A stretch of 64,000 nucleotides of DNA from JALHOM01 sp964615775 (GCA_964615775.1 CAZTQB010000004.1:1-64000), one strand, 5' to 3'; shown: positions 41,182 to 50,093, counted from the first letter of the stretch. Notes: a model not told the origin generated them from the sequence alone. A program made the numbers and translations.

Positions 41182-41407
41182 AAACCAACTAACTACTGTT
41201 CAGCTTACGTTAGCCATAGCTATTTTTGCTGGTCTAACTTACATTTTTGGTTCATTAGCTATAGATAGCGGTAAAATTATCTACTGGCTATTAACTATTA
41301 TTATGCTTACAGAGACAATAGATTTAATAGTAGGATTAGTTATACGCGGGAAATCACAAACTAAAAAAGATGCCAGAGCAAGAACAAAGAAAAAAAGAAC
41401 AGCTTGA
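41162..41407 (+). CDS. Small two-helix membrane protein, 81 aa
   Basis: Two predicted membrane helices (about 13-32 and 38-60) are followed by a strongly basic cytoplasmic tail ('RGKSQTKKDARARTKKKRTA'). It overlaps the end of pnp by 20 nt and the start of the UDG gene by 38 nt, so translation is probably coupled. The basic tail could bind RNA or the membrane face; I know no named family. Confidence 0.6.
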   Translation: MLRKIYKNQLTTVQLTLAIAIFAGLTYIFGSLAIDSGKIIYWLLTIIMLTETIDLIVGLVIRGKSQTKKDARARTKKKRTA

Positions 41408-41951
41408 ACAGATTAAAGCAGATATTTTAAAGAGTAATATCTGCTCAAATTTGGCTCAAGATGCCACCCAATTAGTTATGGGTCAGGGCAGTTTCGAGGC
41501 AAAGATTGTGTTTATTGGCGAAGCTCCTGGTAAACAGGAAGATTTACAAGGGATACCGTTTGTTGGTTCCGCCGGTAAGCTGCTAGATGAGATGCTAGCC
41601 AGTATTGGACTAGATCGAGCTAGCGTGTACATTACTAACATCGTAAAATATCGTCCACCAAATAACCGAGATCCGCTGCCAGATGAAAAACAAGTGTTCT
41701 GGCCGTTTCTACTAAGAGAGCTAAAGGTAATTGACCCGCAATTAGTGGTCTGCCTAGGTAGACATAGTATGGGCTATTTTTTGCCTAATGCCCGCATTAC
41801 CGAAGCTCATGGTAAGGTAGGTAGGGCAATTTTAGGAGATAAAGAAGTAAAGGTTTTGCCTCTGTATCATCCAGCAGCAGCACTCTACAACGGTGGATTA
41901 CGTCAAACATTATTTAACGATTTTAAAAATATTAAGCAAATAATTTTATAA
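41370..41951 (+). CDS. Family 4-type uracil-DNA glycosylase without the 4Fe-4S cysteines
   Basis: A 193-residue family 4 (UDGa-like) uracil-DNA glycosylase that would remove uracil from DNA. Catalytic regions are present: 'FIGEAPGKQEDLQGIPFVG', 'VYITNIVKYRPPNNRDP' and 'LPLYHPAAALYN'. Family 4 enzymes use four Cys for a 4Fe-4S cluster (CxxC at the start, KCRPP, and a Cys about 15 residues later). Here only the first remains ('NICSNL'), KCRPP reads KYRPP and the fourth position reads 'QVFWPFL'. A cluster therefore seems impossible. Confidence 0.88.
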   Translation: MPEQEQRKKEQLEQIKADILKSNICSNLAQDATQLVMGQGSFEAKIVFIGEAPGKQEDLQGIPFVGSAGKLLDEMLASIGLDRASVYITNIVKYRPPNNRDPLPDEKQVFWPFLLRELKVIDPQLVVCLGRHSMGYFLPNARITEAHGKVGRAILGDKEVKVLPLYHPAAALYNGGLRQTLFNDFKNIKQIIL

Positions 41952-41971
41952 ACCAGAAAAAAGGAGAAATT

Positions 41972-44029
41972 ATGCAACCAAAACAACAAAATAAAAGAAA
42001 TAATAGATTGGAGAAAAAAACTAATCAAAACCAAGCTTCCGCTAAGCGACCAATTAGTCGTGGCGAGGCAATCAGGGCTCAGAAGCGTAGTATTGATGAT
42101 GCTATGCGTATTGCTAACCAGTATCTTGATGCAGGCAGCACTACACAAAATTCCGAGCAGCAGTCGCGTCGGGCAAATTTTATTGATGATAGTCCCAAAT
42201 TAAAAATAATTGGTATGGGTGGTATGGACGGTGGCGGTTCCAAGAACTGTATTCTAGTCGAATATAAAGATGATCTTGTAATTATGGACTACGGTTCAGA
42301 TTTAGGCGTTGACCTGCCAGGCATTAACTACGGTATCTGTGACATGAGCTACTTAGAATCCGTCAAACACAAGCTAAAGGGCTATGTCATTACCCATGGC
42401 CACCTTGATCATATTGGTGGCTTGCCTCATCTTTTGCCAAAGTTTCCTGCACCGGTTTACGGTAGTCGGTTTACGATTGGCCGAGTAGAAGAAATTTTTG
42501 AGAATTTTGGTTTAGCGATGCCTGAAGGCTTTGAGCTTAGAACTGTGGCCATGAATGAAGATACGCACGAGCGTCTAAAAATAGGTGATTTTTTTGTAGA
42601 GTTAGTCAGAGTAACGCACTCAATCCCAGGTAGTACTTGTATAGTGCTAGATACGCCGGTTGGACGTATCATTAACACTGGTGATTTTCGGCTTGATCCT
42701 AACCCACTGGACCACGAGAAAACTGATGTCGAGCGACTAAAAGAGCTAGGTAACGAAGGTGTGTTGGCCTTACTGAGCGAAAGTACTACCTGTGATCGCC
42801 CAGGTCGGACGCCATCAGAAAGTACCATTGAGCAAAGTTTTATCAATATTATGGATAATGCTCCAGGGCGTTGCTTTATGGCGATGTTCTCGACCAATAT
42901 TAACCGTATCCAGATGATTATTAATGCTGCCTCGCATCATGGACGTAAGATTGCTCTCGATGGTCGCAGCTTAGTCAGCACGCTGGAGATGGCGGTTCGC
43001 CATGGTTTTGTAAAGATTCCTAAAGGTACAATTGTGCCAATCGCTAGCGTGCCAAATATGAAAGACGACCAAGTAGTAGTAGTTTGTACCGGCTCTCAGG
43101 GTGAGCCAAATTCGGCACTACAACGTATGGCTGCCGGTGAACACAAATTTATTAAACTCAAGCCACAAGATACGGTAGTACTTAGTTCTACGCCGATCCC
43201 AGAGACTGGTAATGATGCTTTGATTGGCAATATGGTCGACGACATGATGCGAAAGGGCGTGCATGTATTTAGGCACGAAACTTACGTACTCGATAATTGT
43301 GGTCCACTACACGTATCTGGTCATGCCAGCCTCGACGAATATAAAGAAATGATCCAAATGACACGTCCTAAATTTTTTATCCCAATTTACGGAGCTTACC
43401 GTGTTAAACAGCGTCATATAGAGGCAGCTATTGAGGAAGGCATACCACGAACCAACACCATCAATGCCGAAAACGGCCAAGTTATCGCTCTTGATGGTAA
43501 TAAGCTTGAGCTAGCCGGTGATGTACCACATGGTGTTATCTTGGTAGACCAAACAGGTGCGGTAGTAAGCAATATCGTTGTTAAAGATCGCCTGATGCTT
43601 TCACAGGAAGGTCTAGTGGCGGTAGTGTTAACGATCGACAAAAAATCAGGTCAACTTATGACTAGCCCAGATATTATTAGTCGTGGCTTTATATATATGA
43701 AAGACCAAGAAGAACTGATGAATGCTTTCAGAATTGAACTTAAGCGAGCAGTAGCTCAGCGATTTAAGCGTATAGACTTAGACCGGTTTAAAGCCGAGCT
43801 TCGTGAGCATGTTACTCATTTTTTGTATGAGCAAACCGGACGTAGTCCAATCGTTATACCTGTGATTAATATCATTGGTGGTAAGCAGCAGGGCGGTAAT
43901 GGCTCCAAGAAGTCAAAGAATGGCAATCCTCAACCAGCTAAGTCTCCAGAGCAAGAGGCCAAAGAGCTGCAAGAACGTTTTGCTAAAATGCGACAAAAAC
44001 TTCTTAACCAAGACGCTCGTACCGACTAG
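41972..44029 (+). CDS. rnj: Ribonuclease J
   Basis: A 685-residue metallo-beta-lactamase/beta-CASP ribonuclease with 5'-3' exo and endo activity in mRNA decay and rRNA maturation. An N-terminal extension of about 70 basic, Gln/Asn-rich residues precedes the core. Zinc motifs are 'THGHLDHIGG', 'RVTHSIPGST', 'INTGDFRLDP' and the beta-CASP 'HVSGHASLDEY'. The dimerisation and C-terminal domains follow, ending in a Lys/Gln-rich tail. Family RNase J is about 555-600 residues, so both extensions are extra. AAAAAGGAGA precedes the ATG and a terminator follows. Confidence 0.95.
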   Translation: MQPKQQNKRNNRLEKKTNQNQASAKRPISRGEAIRAQKRSIDDAMRIANQYLDAGSTTQNSEQQSRRANFIDDSPKLKIIGMGGMDGGGSKNCILVEYKDDLVIMDYGSDLGVDLPGINYGICDMSYLESVKHKLKGYVITHGHLDHIGGLPHLLPKFPAPVYGSRFTIGRVEEIFENFGLAMPEGFELRTVAMNEDTHERLKIGDFFVELVRVTHSIPGSTCIVLDTPVGRIINTGDFRLDPNPLDHEKTDVERLKELGNEGVLALLSESTTCDRPGRTPSESTIEQSFINIMDNAPGRCFMAMFSTNINRIQMIINAASHHGRKIALDGRSLVSTLEMAVRHGFVKIPKGTIVPIASVPNMKDDQVVVVCTGSQGEPNSALQRMAAGEHKFIKLKPQDTVVLSSTPIPETGNDALIGNMVDDMMRKGVHVFRHETYVLDNCGPLHVSGHASLDEYKEMIQMTRPKFFIPIYGAYRVKQRHIEAAIEEGIPRTNTINAENGQVIALDGNKLELAGDVPHGVILVDQTGAVVSNIVVKDRLMLSQEGLVAVVLTIDKKSGQLMTSPDIISRGFIYMKDQEELMNAFRIELKRAVAQRFKRIDLDRFKAELREHVTHFLYEQTGRSPIVIPVINIIGGKQQGGNGSKKSKNGNPQPAKSPEQEAKELQERFAKMRQKLLNQDARTD

Positions 44030-44049
44030 TAAGGCCACCATAAAGTGAT

Positions 44050-44086
44050 AAAAATCTGACTAAGCAATTAGTCAGATTTTTATTTA
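44050..44086 (+). terminator. Terminator after RNase J
   Basis: A 14-bp perfect stem (44050-44063 with 44068-44081) capped by a GCAA tetraloop of the GNRA type, with T's forming the lower stem and TATTT following. The A-rich 5' side makes it nearly symmetrical. Confidence 0.93.
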
Positions 44087-44126
44087 GATACAAATTTGCA
44101 TAAATTCATAAAAAGCATAACTATAC

Positions 44127-44155
44127 TTGACTTTTTATGATGTTTATGCTAAATT
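44127..44155 (+). promoter_or_regulatory. Promoter of the 576-residue protein gene
   Basis: TTGACT (44127-44132), a 17-bp spacer and TAAATT (44150-44155) with an upstream TATGC extension. AGCATAA (44114-44120) is repeated inverted as TTATGCT (44144-44150), flanking the -35. Confidence 0.75.
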
Positions 44156-44200
44156 AGTATTATAAACAAAAAATAAAAACAATAATAAGGAATAATTATT

Positions 44201-45931
44201 ATGAATGAAACGTTAACTAGCCCACAATCTCCAAGACAAAATCCGGGAGAACCTATGCCTATTGATGATGGTGAAATATTAACGTATGAGATGTTTGAAA
44301 AAGAGATATCACCAGAAGATAAGCGGAAACAGCTTGACTCTGTTTATAAAGATGTCCTGAGAAACGAGAAAGAAGCTCTAGGCTCTCAGCTAGGTTCTGA
44401 TGTGCATGAAGTCGATACAATTAAACTAAGCCGTGATAAGTCTATAAGTATGATAGATACTGAAAAACTGGACGACCACGAACAAGCGTTGTGGGAGCTG
44501 AACACGATACTTAAAGGATTTGATCACTATGATATAAGAGACTTGCCAAAGCTTTTGGGAGTACCAAGAGGCAAAATGTCGGCACTCGAGCATAAAAAAG
44601 CACAGGCTGAGCATCTTGAAAAAGTTGCTAATGTGATAGATGCACGTATAGAAAAACGAAATCGTGATGGCGACTATCATGATAAAAAAGTTGCCCATAA
44701 CAAACGTTTAGCAGAGCAAGCAAAAGCTACAAAAAACCATGAACGAAAAGTGCAGAGAGCTGCAAAAAGCGAGGTAGAAGCTCACATAAAAGAAATGGCA
44801 GCAGCTGAGTTTGGTAGACTTGCTTTAGTGCATGGTCATATTTTTATTGAAAGAGATCCAGAGTTGGAAAAACAACTAAAATCTAAGGCTGAACAGAATG
44901 CTCGAGACAAGTTCAATGCAGATGCTGAGCTAAAAGAGATTATTGAGAACGAAGCTGGTCAAAAGGCCAAACAAATCGTAGGTGAAGCACCAAAGGATCC
45001 TAATGCTTATTATTATGATTCAGACGAGTCAAAAGAAGTTCGCGAAAAACAACTGGCAGACAAAAAAGAGCGAGCAGTATCACACAAGTCTGCTGTAGAT
45101 TCTTTCCATAGGTCGTTCAACAAGAAAGATAAAGATCCATCTGAGGAGATTATAGAAATACTTGGTTTACCCGAAGGTGATTTACAGGAAATTATTGACC
45201 AAGATAGTCCTGAGGAAGGTGAAGATGTAGGTAATAAGACTTCATCATTAGTTGAAAAAGCTGCAAATAAGCCACAAAAACGCGGTTGGCTTAATCGAGT
45301 CAAGGAAACTTGGAACGCACAGCCAGCTGTAAGGTTTGACGGCAAAGATCATAACGGCAACCCTGTGCCGGGCAAGAAAGTCGGTGAAGCTATAGTTGAT
45401 GAAAGATACAGGAAGTATGAGAAAAAACATGTAGTTGCCTTGGGTGCTTTAGCTTTAGTTCCTGTTGTTGTCACCGCAGCCGGTTACGCAAACAGCAAGG
45501 GTGTATATGTCGACACTTCACACTTCATGCCAAATTCTGGTAATGGAGAAGCACCTTTACGCAACGTGTCCGAATATGCATCTACGGCTGGTAGGGACCT
45601 AAACCATATTAAGGATCAGGCTGTTGGTCAGTTGAGCAATTCTGGAGCGTCTCCACACAAAGTACTTGAACACGCTGCCGCAGCCGGCGACCTAAGTCAC
45701 GCAAAAGACAGTATTGTTGAGCAACTTAGTAGCTCTAATGGTACAGTTTGGGAACATGTAAGTAAGCACTTAGGTGAGAATGCAAAAAATGTAGATGTTG
45801 AAAGGTTTACAAAAAGAATATTAGATGCAAACGGACTTACATGGGATGAGGCAAGACATCTACCCGATAACTATAAATTCAATGTCCCTCGAGAATTAAT
45901 TGAGCAAATGCACAAAATTCGTAGTTCTTAA
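44201..45931 (+). CDS. Large single-pass membrane protein of unknown function, 576 aa
   Basis: I recognise no family. Residues 1-400 are highly charged (Lys, Glu, Asp), mostly helical and likely coiled coil, with stretches such as 'KRLAEQAKATKNHERKVQRA' and 'KSKAEQNARDKFNADAELKE'. One membrane helix follows at about 406-428 ('VVALGALALVPVVVTAAGYA'), then a Ser/His/Asn-rich external part of about 145 residues containing two related segments ('LNHIKDQAVGQLSNSGASPH' and 'LSHAKDSIVEQLSSSNGTV'). The positive-inside rule puts the large N-terminal part in the cytoplasm. AAGGA lies about 10 nt before the ATG. It has its own promoter and terminator. Confidence 0.75.
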   Translation: MNETLTSPQSPRQNPGEPMPIDDGEILTYEMFEKEISPEDKRKQLDSVYKDVLRNEKEALGSQLGSDVHEVDTIKLSRDKSISMIDTEKLDDHEQALWELNTILKGFDHYDIRDLPKLLGVPRGKMSALEHKKAQAEHLEKVANVIDARIEKRNRDGDYHDKKVAHNKRLAEQAKATKNHERKVQRAAKSEVEAHIKEMAAAEFGRLALVHGHIFIERDPELEKQLKSKAEQNARDKFNADAELKEIIENEAGQKAKQIVGEAPKDPNAYYYDSDESKEVREKQLADKKERAVSHKSAVDSFHRSFNKKDKDPSEEIIEILGLPEGDLQEIIDQDSPEEGEDVGNKTSSLVEKAANKPQKRGWLNRVKETWNAQPAVRFDGKDHNGNPVPGKKVGEAIVDERYRKYEKKHVVALGALALVPVVVTAAGYANSKGVYVDTSHFMPNSGNGEAPLRNVSEYASTAGRDLNHIKDQAVGQLSNSGASPHKVLEHAAAAGDLSHAKDSIVEQLSSSNGTVWEHVSKHLGENAKNVDVERFTKRILDANGLTWDEARHLPDNYKFNVPRELIEQMHKIRSS

Positions 45932-45962
45932 ATAGTTTATTATTTAAAAACATTCACCGCTT

Positions 45963-45998
45963 AAATAGCTCGGCTTACTCCGAGCTATTTATTTTATG
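45963..45998 (+). terminator. Terminator after the 576-residue protein gene
   Basis: An 11-bp perfect stem (AAATAGCTCGG at 45963-45973, CCGAGCTATTT at 45980-45990) around CTTACT, followed by ATTTTAT. Confidence 0.92.
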
Positions 45999-46004
45999 TT
46001 AATA

Positions 46005-46066
46005 TTGACTTTTGTGGTAAAATATGCTACAATCAAAGAGTAAATTACAAATAAAAATGGTATAAT
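46005..46066 (+). promoter_or_regulatory. Two candidate promoters of ftsK
   Basis: The upstream one is TTGACT (46005-46010), 17 bp, TACAAT (46028-46033). A second TATAAT at 46061-46066 ends exactly 7 nt before the ftsK ATG and would give a leaderless mRNA; its -35 is weak. Confidence 0.65.
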
Positions 46067-46073
46067 TACTCTT

Positions 46074-48317
46074 ATGGCTAAAAAGAAACACAAATCAAAA
46101 ACTAAAAAAATACCAGTCAAAGCCAGCCCAAGCGAAAGGTCGGTAGTTTGGCCTTATGTAGGTATGGTATTTATGGTACTTTTGGCGGCAATAATTGGTC
46201 TAGGTAGTTTTAATACTGGCGGCAAAATGCCAATTATGATATTTGATGGTTTTAGTTGGTTGATAGGAATTGCTGCTTTTATTCTGCCAGTTGCATTAGT
46301 ATTTTTGGTTTTTGTTAAGTTTAGAAATGAAGAGCATTTAATACCAAAAGGTCGCTTATTGGCTCTAGTAGGTTTTTTTGTGAGTTTATCGGCTTTTGCC
46401 CATGTAGCTTTTGTAAAACTACCCGACAGTACTAGTGTAATGATAAGTGAAGCGACTGGTGGCAAAGGTGGACATCTTGGCTCACTAATTGGTGGAGTAG
46501 TGTTAGACGCACTTGATAAAATTCCGGCAGTTATTTTGCTAATGTTGATTAGTCTGGTCTTGCTGTTTTTAGGGTTTTATATTCCGTTTAGATTGTTAGC
46601 AGCTCCTTTTAAGAAAAAGGAAAAAGATAAAGACACTGATCTTGGTGACCTAAAAGAAAAGCATTTTAAATTAAACGCTGGTGTGCCAACAGTGGGTACG
46701 CCTGAGCCTATAGAACCGCCTAAACCAAAGCCGCGTCTGAGTAGCTTTCGCAATGCTGCTCGGGACAGCGAAAGACCTACTGGTAAATCTGATGAAGCAC
46801 TGATAACTACCAATGATACGGACTGGAAGTTTCCATCTGTTAGCTTACTAAACCAAACTCAGGATAAAGCCAATGCTGGTGATGTAAATGGCAATGCAGA
46901 CGTGATTCGTGAAACATTTAATAACTTCAATATTGATGTTGTTATGGAAGGAGCTAACATTGGGCCGCGTGTTACGCAGTATACACTGCGTCCTCCTACA
47001 GGAGTAAAATTGACCAAAATCACAGCTCTCGAAAATAATTTGGCTCTGGATTTGGCGGCAACCTCGATTCGTATGGAGGCTCCTATCCCTGGCAAGAGAC
47101 TAGTAGGTATAGAAGTGCCAAATATTAAGTCAGCGACAGTGCGTTTGAGTAGTTTGCTGCTAACAAATGAGTGGGAACAGGAAAAATCCAGACCACTTAA
47201 TTTTGCGATTGGTAAAGATATATCAGGTAAATCGGTTTATGGTGATCTAGCAAAAATGCCACACCTTTTGGTAGCTGGTCAGACTGGTTCTGGTAAATCA
47301 GTAATGATTAATACTATTTTAACTAGTCTTTTGTATCATAATTCGCCATCAGATATGAAGTTGATTTTGGTGGATCCGAAGACGGTCGAAATGGCTCCCT
47401 ACGATGATATACCACACCTTCTAACACCTGTGATTACCGAACCAGAGAAGTGTATGAGTGCTTTGAAATGGGCAGTAGCTGAGATGGAGCGACGCTATAG
47501 AACTCTAGCTGAGGTTAAAAAGCGAAATATTGCCGAGTACAATGCACTTAAAAAAGAAGAGAGCATGCCATATATTGTGATTGTGATTGACGAGTTGGCG
47601 GATCTTATGATGATGGCAGCTCGCGATGTTGAAGCTTTGATTGTACGAATTGCCCAGAAGGCTCGAGCAGTCGGTATACACTTGATTTTGGCCACACAAA
47701 GGCCAAGTGTTGACGTAATTACTGGATTGATTAAGGCTAATGTGCCGGCCCGGATAGCCTTTACGACTACTTCGCAGGTAGACTCGCGAACTATTATCGA
47801 CCAAGTTGGTGCCGAGAAGTTGCTTGGTAGAGGTGATATGCTTTATAAAACTAGTGAAATGCCGCAGCCAATCCGTGTTCAAGGCTCTCTAATAGACGAC
47901 AACGAAACCAATAAAGTTACGGACTTTTTGCGAGAGCAAAGGCAGCCACAATACGATGATGAGGTGGTAGCTCAGCCAGTTCAGTTTAATGGCAAGGGTG
48001 GAGTTGTGGCACCGATGGCTAGTAATGATGCTGATGACGACATGTGGGAAGATGCAGTTAGGGTAGTCATAGAAGGTCGAAAGGCTAGTACTAGCTTGCT
48101 GCAAAGGCGACTAAGAGTTGGCTATGCTCGAGCAGCAAGACTGATCGAGACAATGGAGGAGCAAGGCATAGTCAGTCATGCTGATGGTTCGAAAGCTAGA
48201 GAAGTTTTGGTTAGTAGTATGGATGAAGTTTTTGGTGGTGAGTCTGCCATGGAAGAAGCAAACTATGGTCAGGAACTTGGTGATGAGACGCCTGAAGAGA
48301 ATTATCTGGCAAAATAA
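46074..48317 (+). CDS. ftsK: FtsK/SpoIIIE DNA translocase
   Basis: A 747-residue DNA translocase that clears chromosome ends from the division septum. A basic N-terminus is followed by four membrane helices (about 25-180) and a linker of only about 60 residues. The alpha/beta motor has 'GANIGPRVTQYTLRP', Walker A 'VAGQTGSGKSVM' (about 401), 'LILVDPKTVEM', Walker B 'IVIVIDELADLMM' and 'LATQRPSVDVITGLIKAN'. The C-terminal gamma winged helix ('LLQRRLRVGYARAARLIETM'), which reads KOPS-like DNA sites, is present. Length is close to SpoIIIE. Confidence 0.97.
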   Translation: MAKKKHKSKTKKIPVKASPSERSVVWPYVGMVFMVLLAAIIGLGSFNTGGKMPIMIFDGFSWLIGIAAFILPVALVFLVFVKFRNEEHLIPKGRLLALVGFFVSLSAFAHVAFVKLPDSTSVMISEATGGKGGHLGSLIGGVVLDALDKIPAVILLMLISLVLLFLGFYIPFRLLAAPFKKKEKDKDTDLGDLKEKHFKLNAGVPTVGTPEPIEPPKPKPRLSSFRNAARDSERPTGKSDEALITTNDTDWKFPSVSLLNQTQDKANAGDVNGNADVIRETFNNFNIDVVMEGANIGPRVTQYTLRPPTGVKLTKITALENNLALDLAATSIRMEAPIPGKRLVGIEVPNIKSATVRLSSLLLTNEWEQEKSRPLNFAIGKDISGKSVYGDLAKMPHLLVAGQTGSGKSVMINTILTSLLYHNSPSDMKLILVDPKTVEMAPYDDIPHLLTPVITEPEKCMSALKWAVAEMERRYRTLAEVKKRNIAEYNALKKEESMPYIVIVIDELADLMMMAARDVEALIVRIAQKARAVGIHLILATQRPSVDVITGLIKANVPARIAFTTTSQVDSRTIIDQVGAEKLLGRGDMLYKTSEMPQPIRVQGSLIDDNETNKVTDFLREQRQPQYDDEVVAQPVQFNGKGGVVAPMASNDADDDMWEDAVRVVIEGRKASTSLLQRRLRVGYARAARLIETMEEQGIVSHADGSKAREVLVSSMDEVFGGESAMEEANYGQELGDETPEENYLAK

Positions 48318-48365
48318 ACCAACTAGAGTGTCAGAAATTGTGATATGCTTTTAAGCATAAGCTAT

Positions 48366-49043
48366 ATGGATATAAATAGTCGTAAAAACAATAACCAGCA
48401 GTATGATAATGCGGTCTACAAGGACGAATGGGCTTTTTTAAATAGTCCAAGCGAACCACCTAAGCAGCCGTCGCTTTTTGCTAAGTACAAAAAGCTAATT
48501 TTATTTATGCTGGTACCGATGATAATTATTACTATCCTGGCGGCTATTTACTCATTTACCAAAAAAGATAGTAGCTTGCCGTTGGCTCAAACTAATGTAG
48601 CTACTTCGCAGTATGATGGGCAGTATTTTTCTATGAATTATGCGAGTTCACTTCGCAAGGATACTGACGAAAAGCTAGAAGATGGCAGTAATGGCTGGTT
48701 TTTGTCGTTTGCCGAGGAAGATTACGAAAATACTAAGTATAAAATTTTTGTAAAAGTTAGTGATCAGCCGCCCAACGAAGAAGCTAGTCAAGAATCGCTA
48801 AATCAGGTAGTAGATGAAGGTATTGAGCTAAGCAATATTACCAGCTCTGAAGTAAGTCTAGCGGGTGATACAGCTACAAAATACGTGGGTGAGTACACAA
48901 ATGATATTGCAACCAAAAATGTGTTTTATGTTACGACTCATAAGAACGGCAAATACCTAACCGTTAGTGGCGAGTACAACAAAGATAACAGTGATATTTC
49001 TAATAGTCTTGATGCTATGCTTGACTCAGTAAAGCTAAAATAA
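48366..49043 (+). CDS. Membrane-anchored extracellular protein, PsbP-like fold suspected
   Basis: About 225 residues from ATG 48366 (an earlier in-frame ATG lies at 48345; neither has a clear Shine-Dalgarno sequence). A cytoplasmic N-terminus of about 45 residues is followed by one membrane helix (about 46-68) and a soluble external domain with 'YDGQYFSMNYASSL' followed by alternating strands ending in 'LDAMLDSVKLK'. The FSxxYP-like opening and helical end recall the PsbP/Mog1 fold, but this is a weak impression. It follows ftsK by about 48 nt. Confidence 0.6.
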   Translation: MDINSRKNNNQQYDNAVYKDEWAFLNSPSEPPKQPSLFAKYKKLILFMLVPMIIITILAAIYSFTKKDSSLPLAQTNVATSQYDGQYFSMNYASSLRKDTDEKLEDGSNGWFLSFAEEDYENTKYKIFVKVSDQPPNEEASQESLNQVVDEGIELSNITSSEVSLAGDTATKYVGEYTNDIATKNVFYVTTHKNGKYLTVSGEYNKDNSDISNSLDAMLDSVKLK

Positions 49044-49071
49044 ATCACCGAGATTACTATTTCCGTTTAGG

Positions 49072-49100
49072 TTGAATAAGTTGAGGTTTTCTGGTAAAAT
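49072..49100 (+). promoter_or_regulatory. Promoter of the rpsF-ssb-rpsR operon
   Basis: TTGAAT (49072-49077), a 17-bp spacer and TAAAAT (49095-49100). The predicted leader to rpsF is about 100 nt and can form small hairpins (CCTT/AAGG near the 3' end). I looked for the CCG-bulge S6:S18-binding motif and could not identify it. Confidence 0.65.
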
Positions 49101-49208
49101 AAAATAGTTAATAAACTTAAGTTTCAGGTTAGGGCCAAGAAAGAAGAGTGCCTAGCCAGATACCTTGGCAATTATTGTCTAAGGGACCAGAGGAAAGGAG
49201 TCGTTTAG

Positions 49209-49589
49209 TTGAACGACTATGAAGTAGCAGTTTTGCTTGATCCAGGTCTAGAAGCAGACCTAGAAAAAGGCACAAAAAAACTCGAAAAAATTTTTGCCGA
49301 TAGTGACGTAAAAATCACAAAAACCGATAATTGGGGTAAGAAAAAACTGGCTTATAAAATCAAAGGTCAGGACCATGCTGTATACATTTTTTATACAGTT
49401 GAGATGGATGCTCAAGCTGTCAGGAAAGTTGAATCACTACTGAATATCACCACTGAAGTAATGCGATATTTGGTTAGTAAAGTTGATCATAAATCTATAA
49501 AAAAGGCTGAAGAAATTCGCAAGTTCAAAGTAGAGAGAGCTGCCAACAGAACTGGCAGAGACGAAGAAGAAACTGAAGAACAAGATTAA
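49209..49589 (+). CDS. rpsF: Small ribosomal subunit protein bS6
   Basis: A 126-residue bS6 with the family's 'YEVAVLLDPGLEADL' opening, 'KTDNWGKKKLAYKIKGQDHA' and the RNA/S18-contacting 'RKVESLLNITTEVMRYLVSK'. The C-terminus is acidic. The start is TTG: AAGGAG lies 8 nt upstream and the protein aligns with the usual N-terminus from there. It is first in the classical rpsF-ssb-rpsR order. Confidence 0.95.
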   Translation: MNDYEVAVLLDPGLEADLEKGTKKLEKIFADSDVKITKTDNWGKKKLAYKIKGQDHAVYIFYTVEMDAQAVRKVESLLNITTEVMRYLVSKVDHKSIKKAEEIRKFKVERAANRTGRDEEETEEQD

Positions 49590-49607
49590 GAAATTTAGGA
49601 GGGTAAA

Positions 49608-50060
49608 ATGGCACGATCATTTAATCAGGTAACATTAATGGGTAACTTAACCCGCGATCCAGAGTTGCGGCAAATACCAAGCGGTCAGAGTGTTTGTAGC
49701 TTTAGTCTAGCACTAAATCGTAGCTATAAAGGCGGTGACGGTAATTGGCAAGAAGCCGTGGATTACGTGGACGTAGTTGCTTGGGCAAACTTGGGAGAGC
49801 GAGTAGCTCAGTATATGAAGAAGGGTAGCCCAGTACTAGTTAGTGGTCGTTTACAGAGCCGACAGTGGGAACAGGATGGACAAAAACGCAGTAAATTAGA
49901 GGTTGTGGCAGTTGACGTGACCTTTATTGGCAATAAAAATGATGATGGCGGGAATAGTAATCAGTCATATGAACCACAAGCAAAATCTTCTAAGAAAGAA
50001 GATGTGGTTGTAGATAATATTGGTGACGAACCGATTAACCTAGATGATATCCCGTTTTAA
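49608..50060 (+). CDS. ssb: Single-stranded DNA-binding protein
   Basis: A 150-residue SSB with an N-terminal OB fold ('NQVTLMGNLTRDPELRQIPS', 'FSLALNRSYK', 'DYVDVVAWANLGERVAQYM', 'GSPVLVSGRLQSRQWEQDGQ') and a disordered linker. The C-terminus 'INLDDIPF' is the acidic tip (usually DDDIPF) that recruits replication and repair proteins. TTAGGAGGG gives a strong Shine-Dalgarno sequence. It lies between rpsF and rpsR. Confidence 0.97.
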   Translation: MARSFNQVTLMGNLTRDPELRQIPSGQSVCSFSLALNRSYKGGDGNWQEAVDYVDVVAWANLGERVAQYMKKGSPVLVSGRLQSRQWEQDGQKRSKLEVVAVDVTFIGNKNDDGGNSNQSYEPQAKSSKKEDVVVDNIGDEPINLDDIPF

Positions 50061-50093
50061 TTCTATATAATTGAAAGGATTAATTAAATAATT

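Noticed and set aside
1010..45931. UGA recoding as glycine
   Set aside because: Many genes end at TGA in overlapping ATGA junctions and no conserved gene needs TGA as a sense codon, so the standard bacterial code applies.
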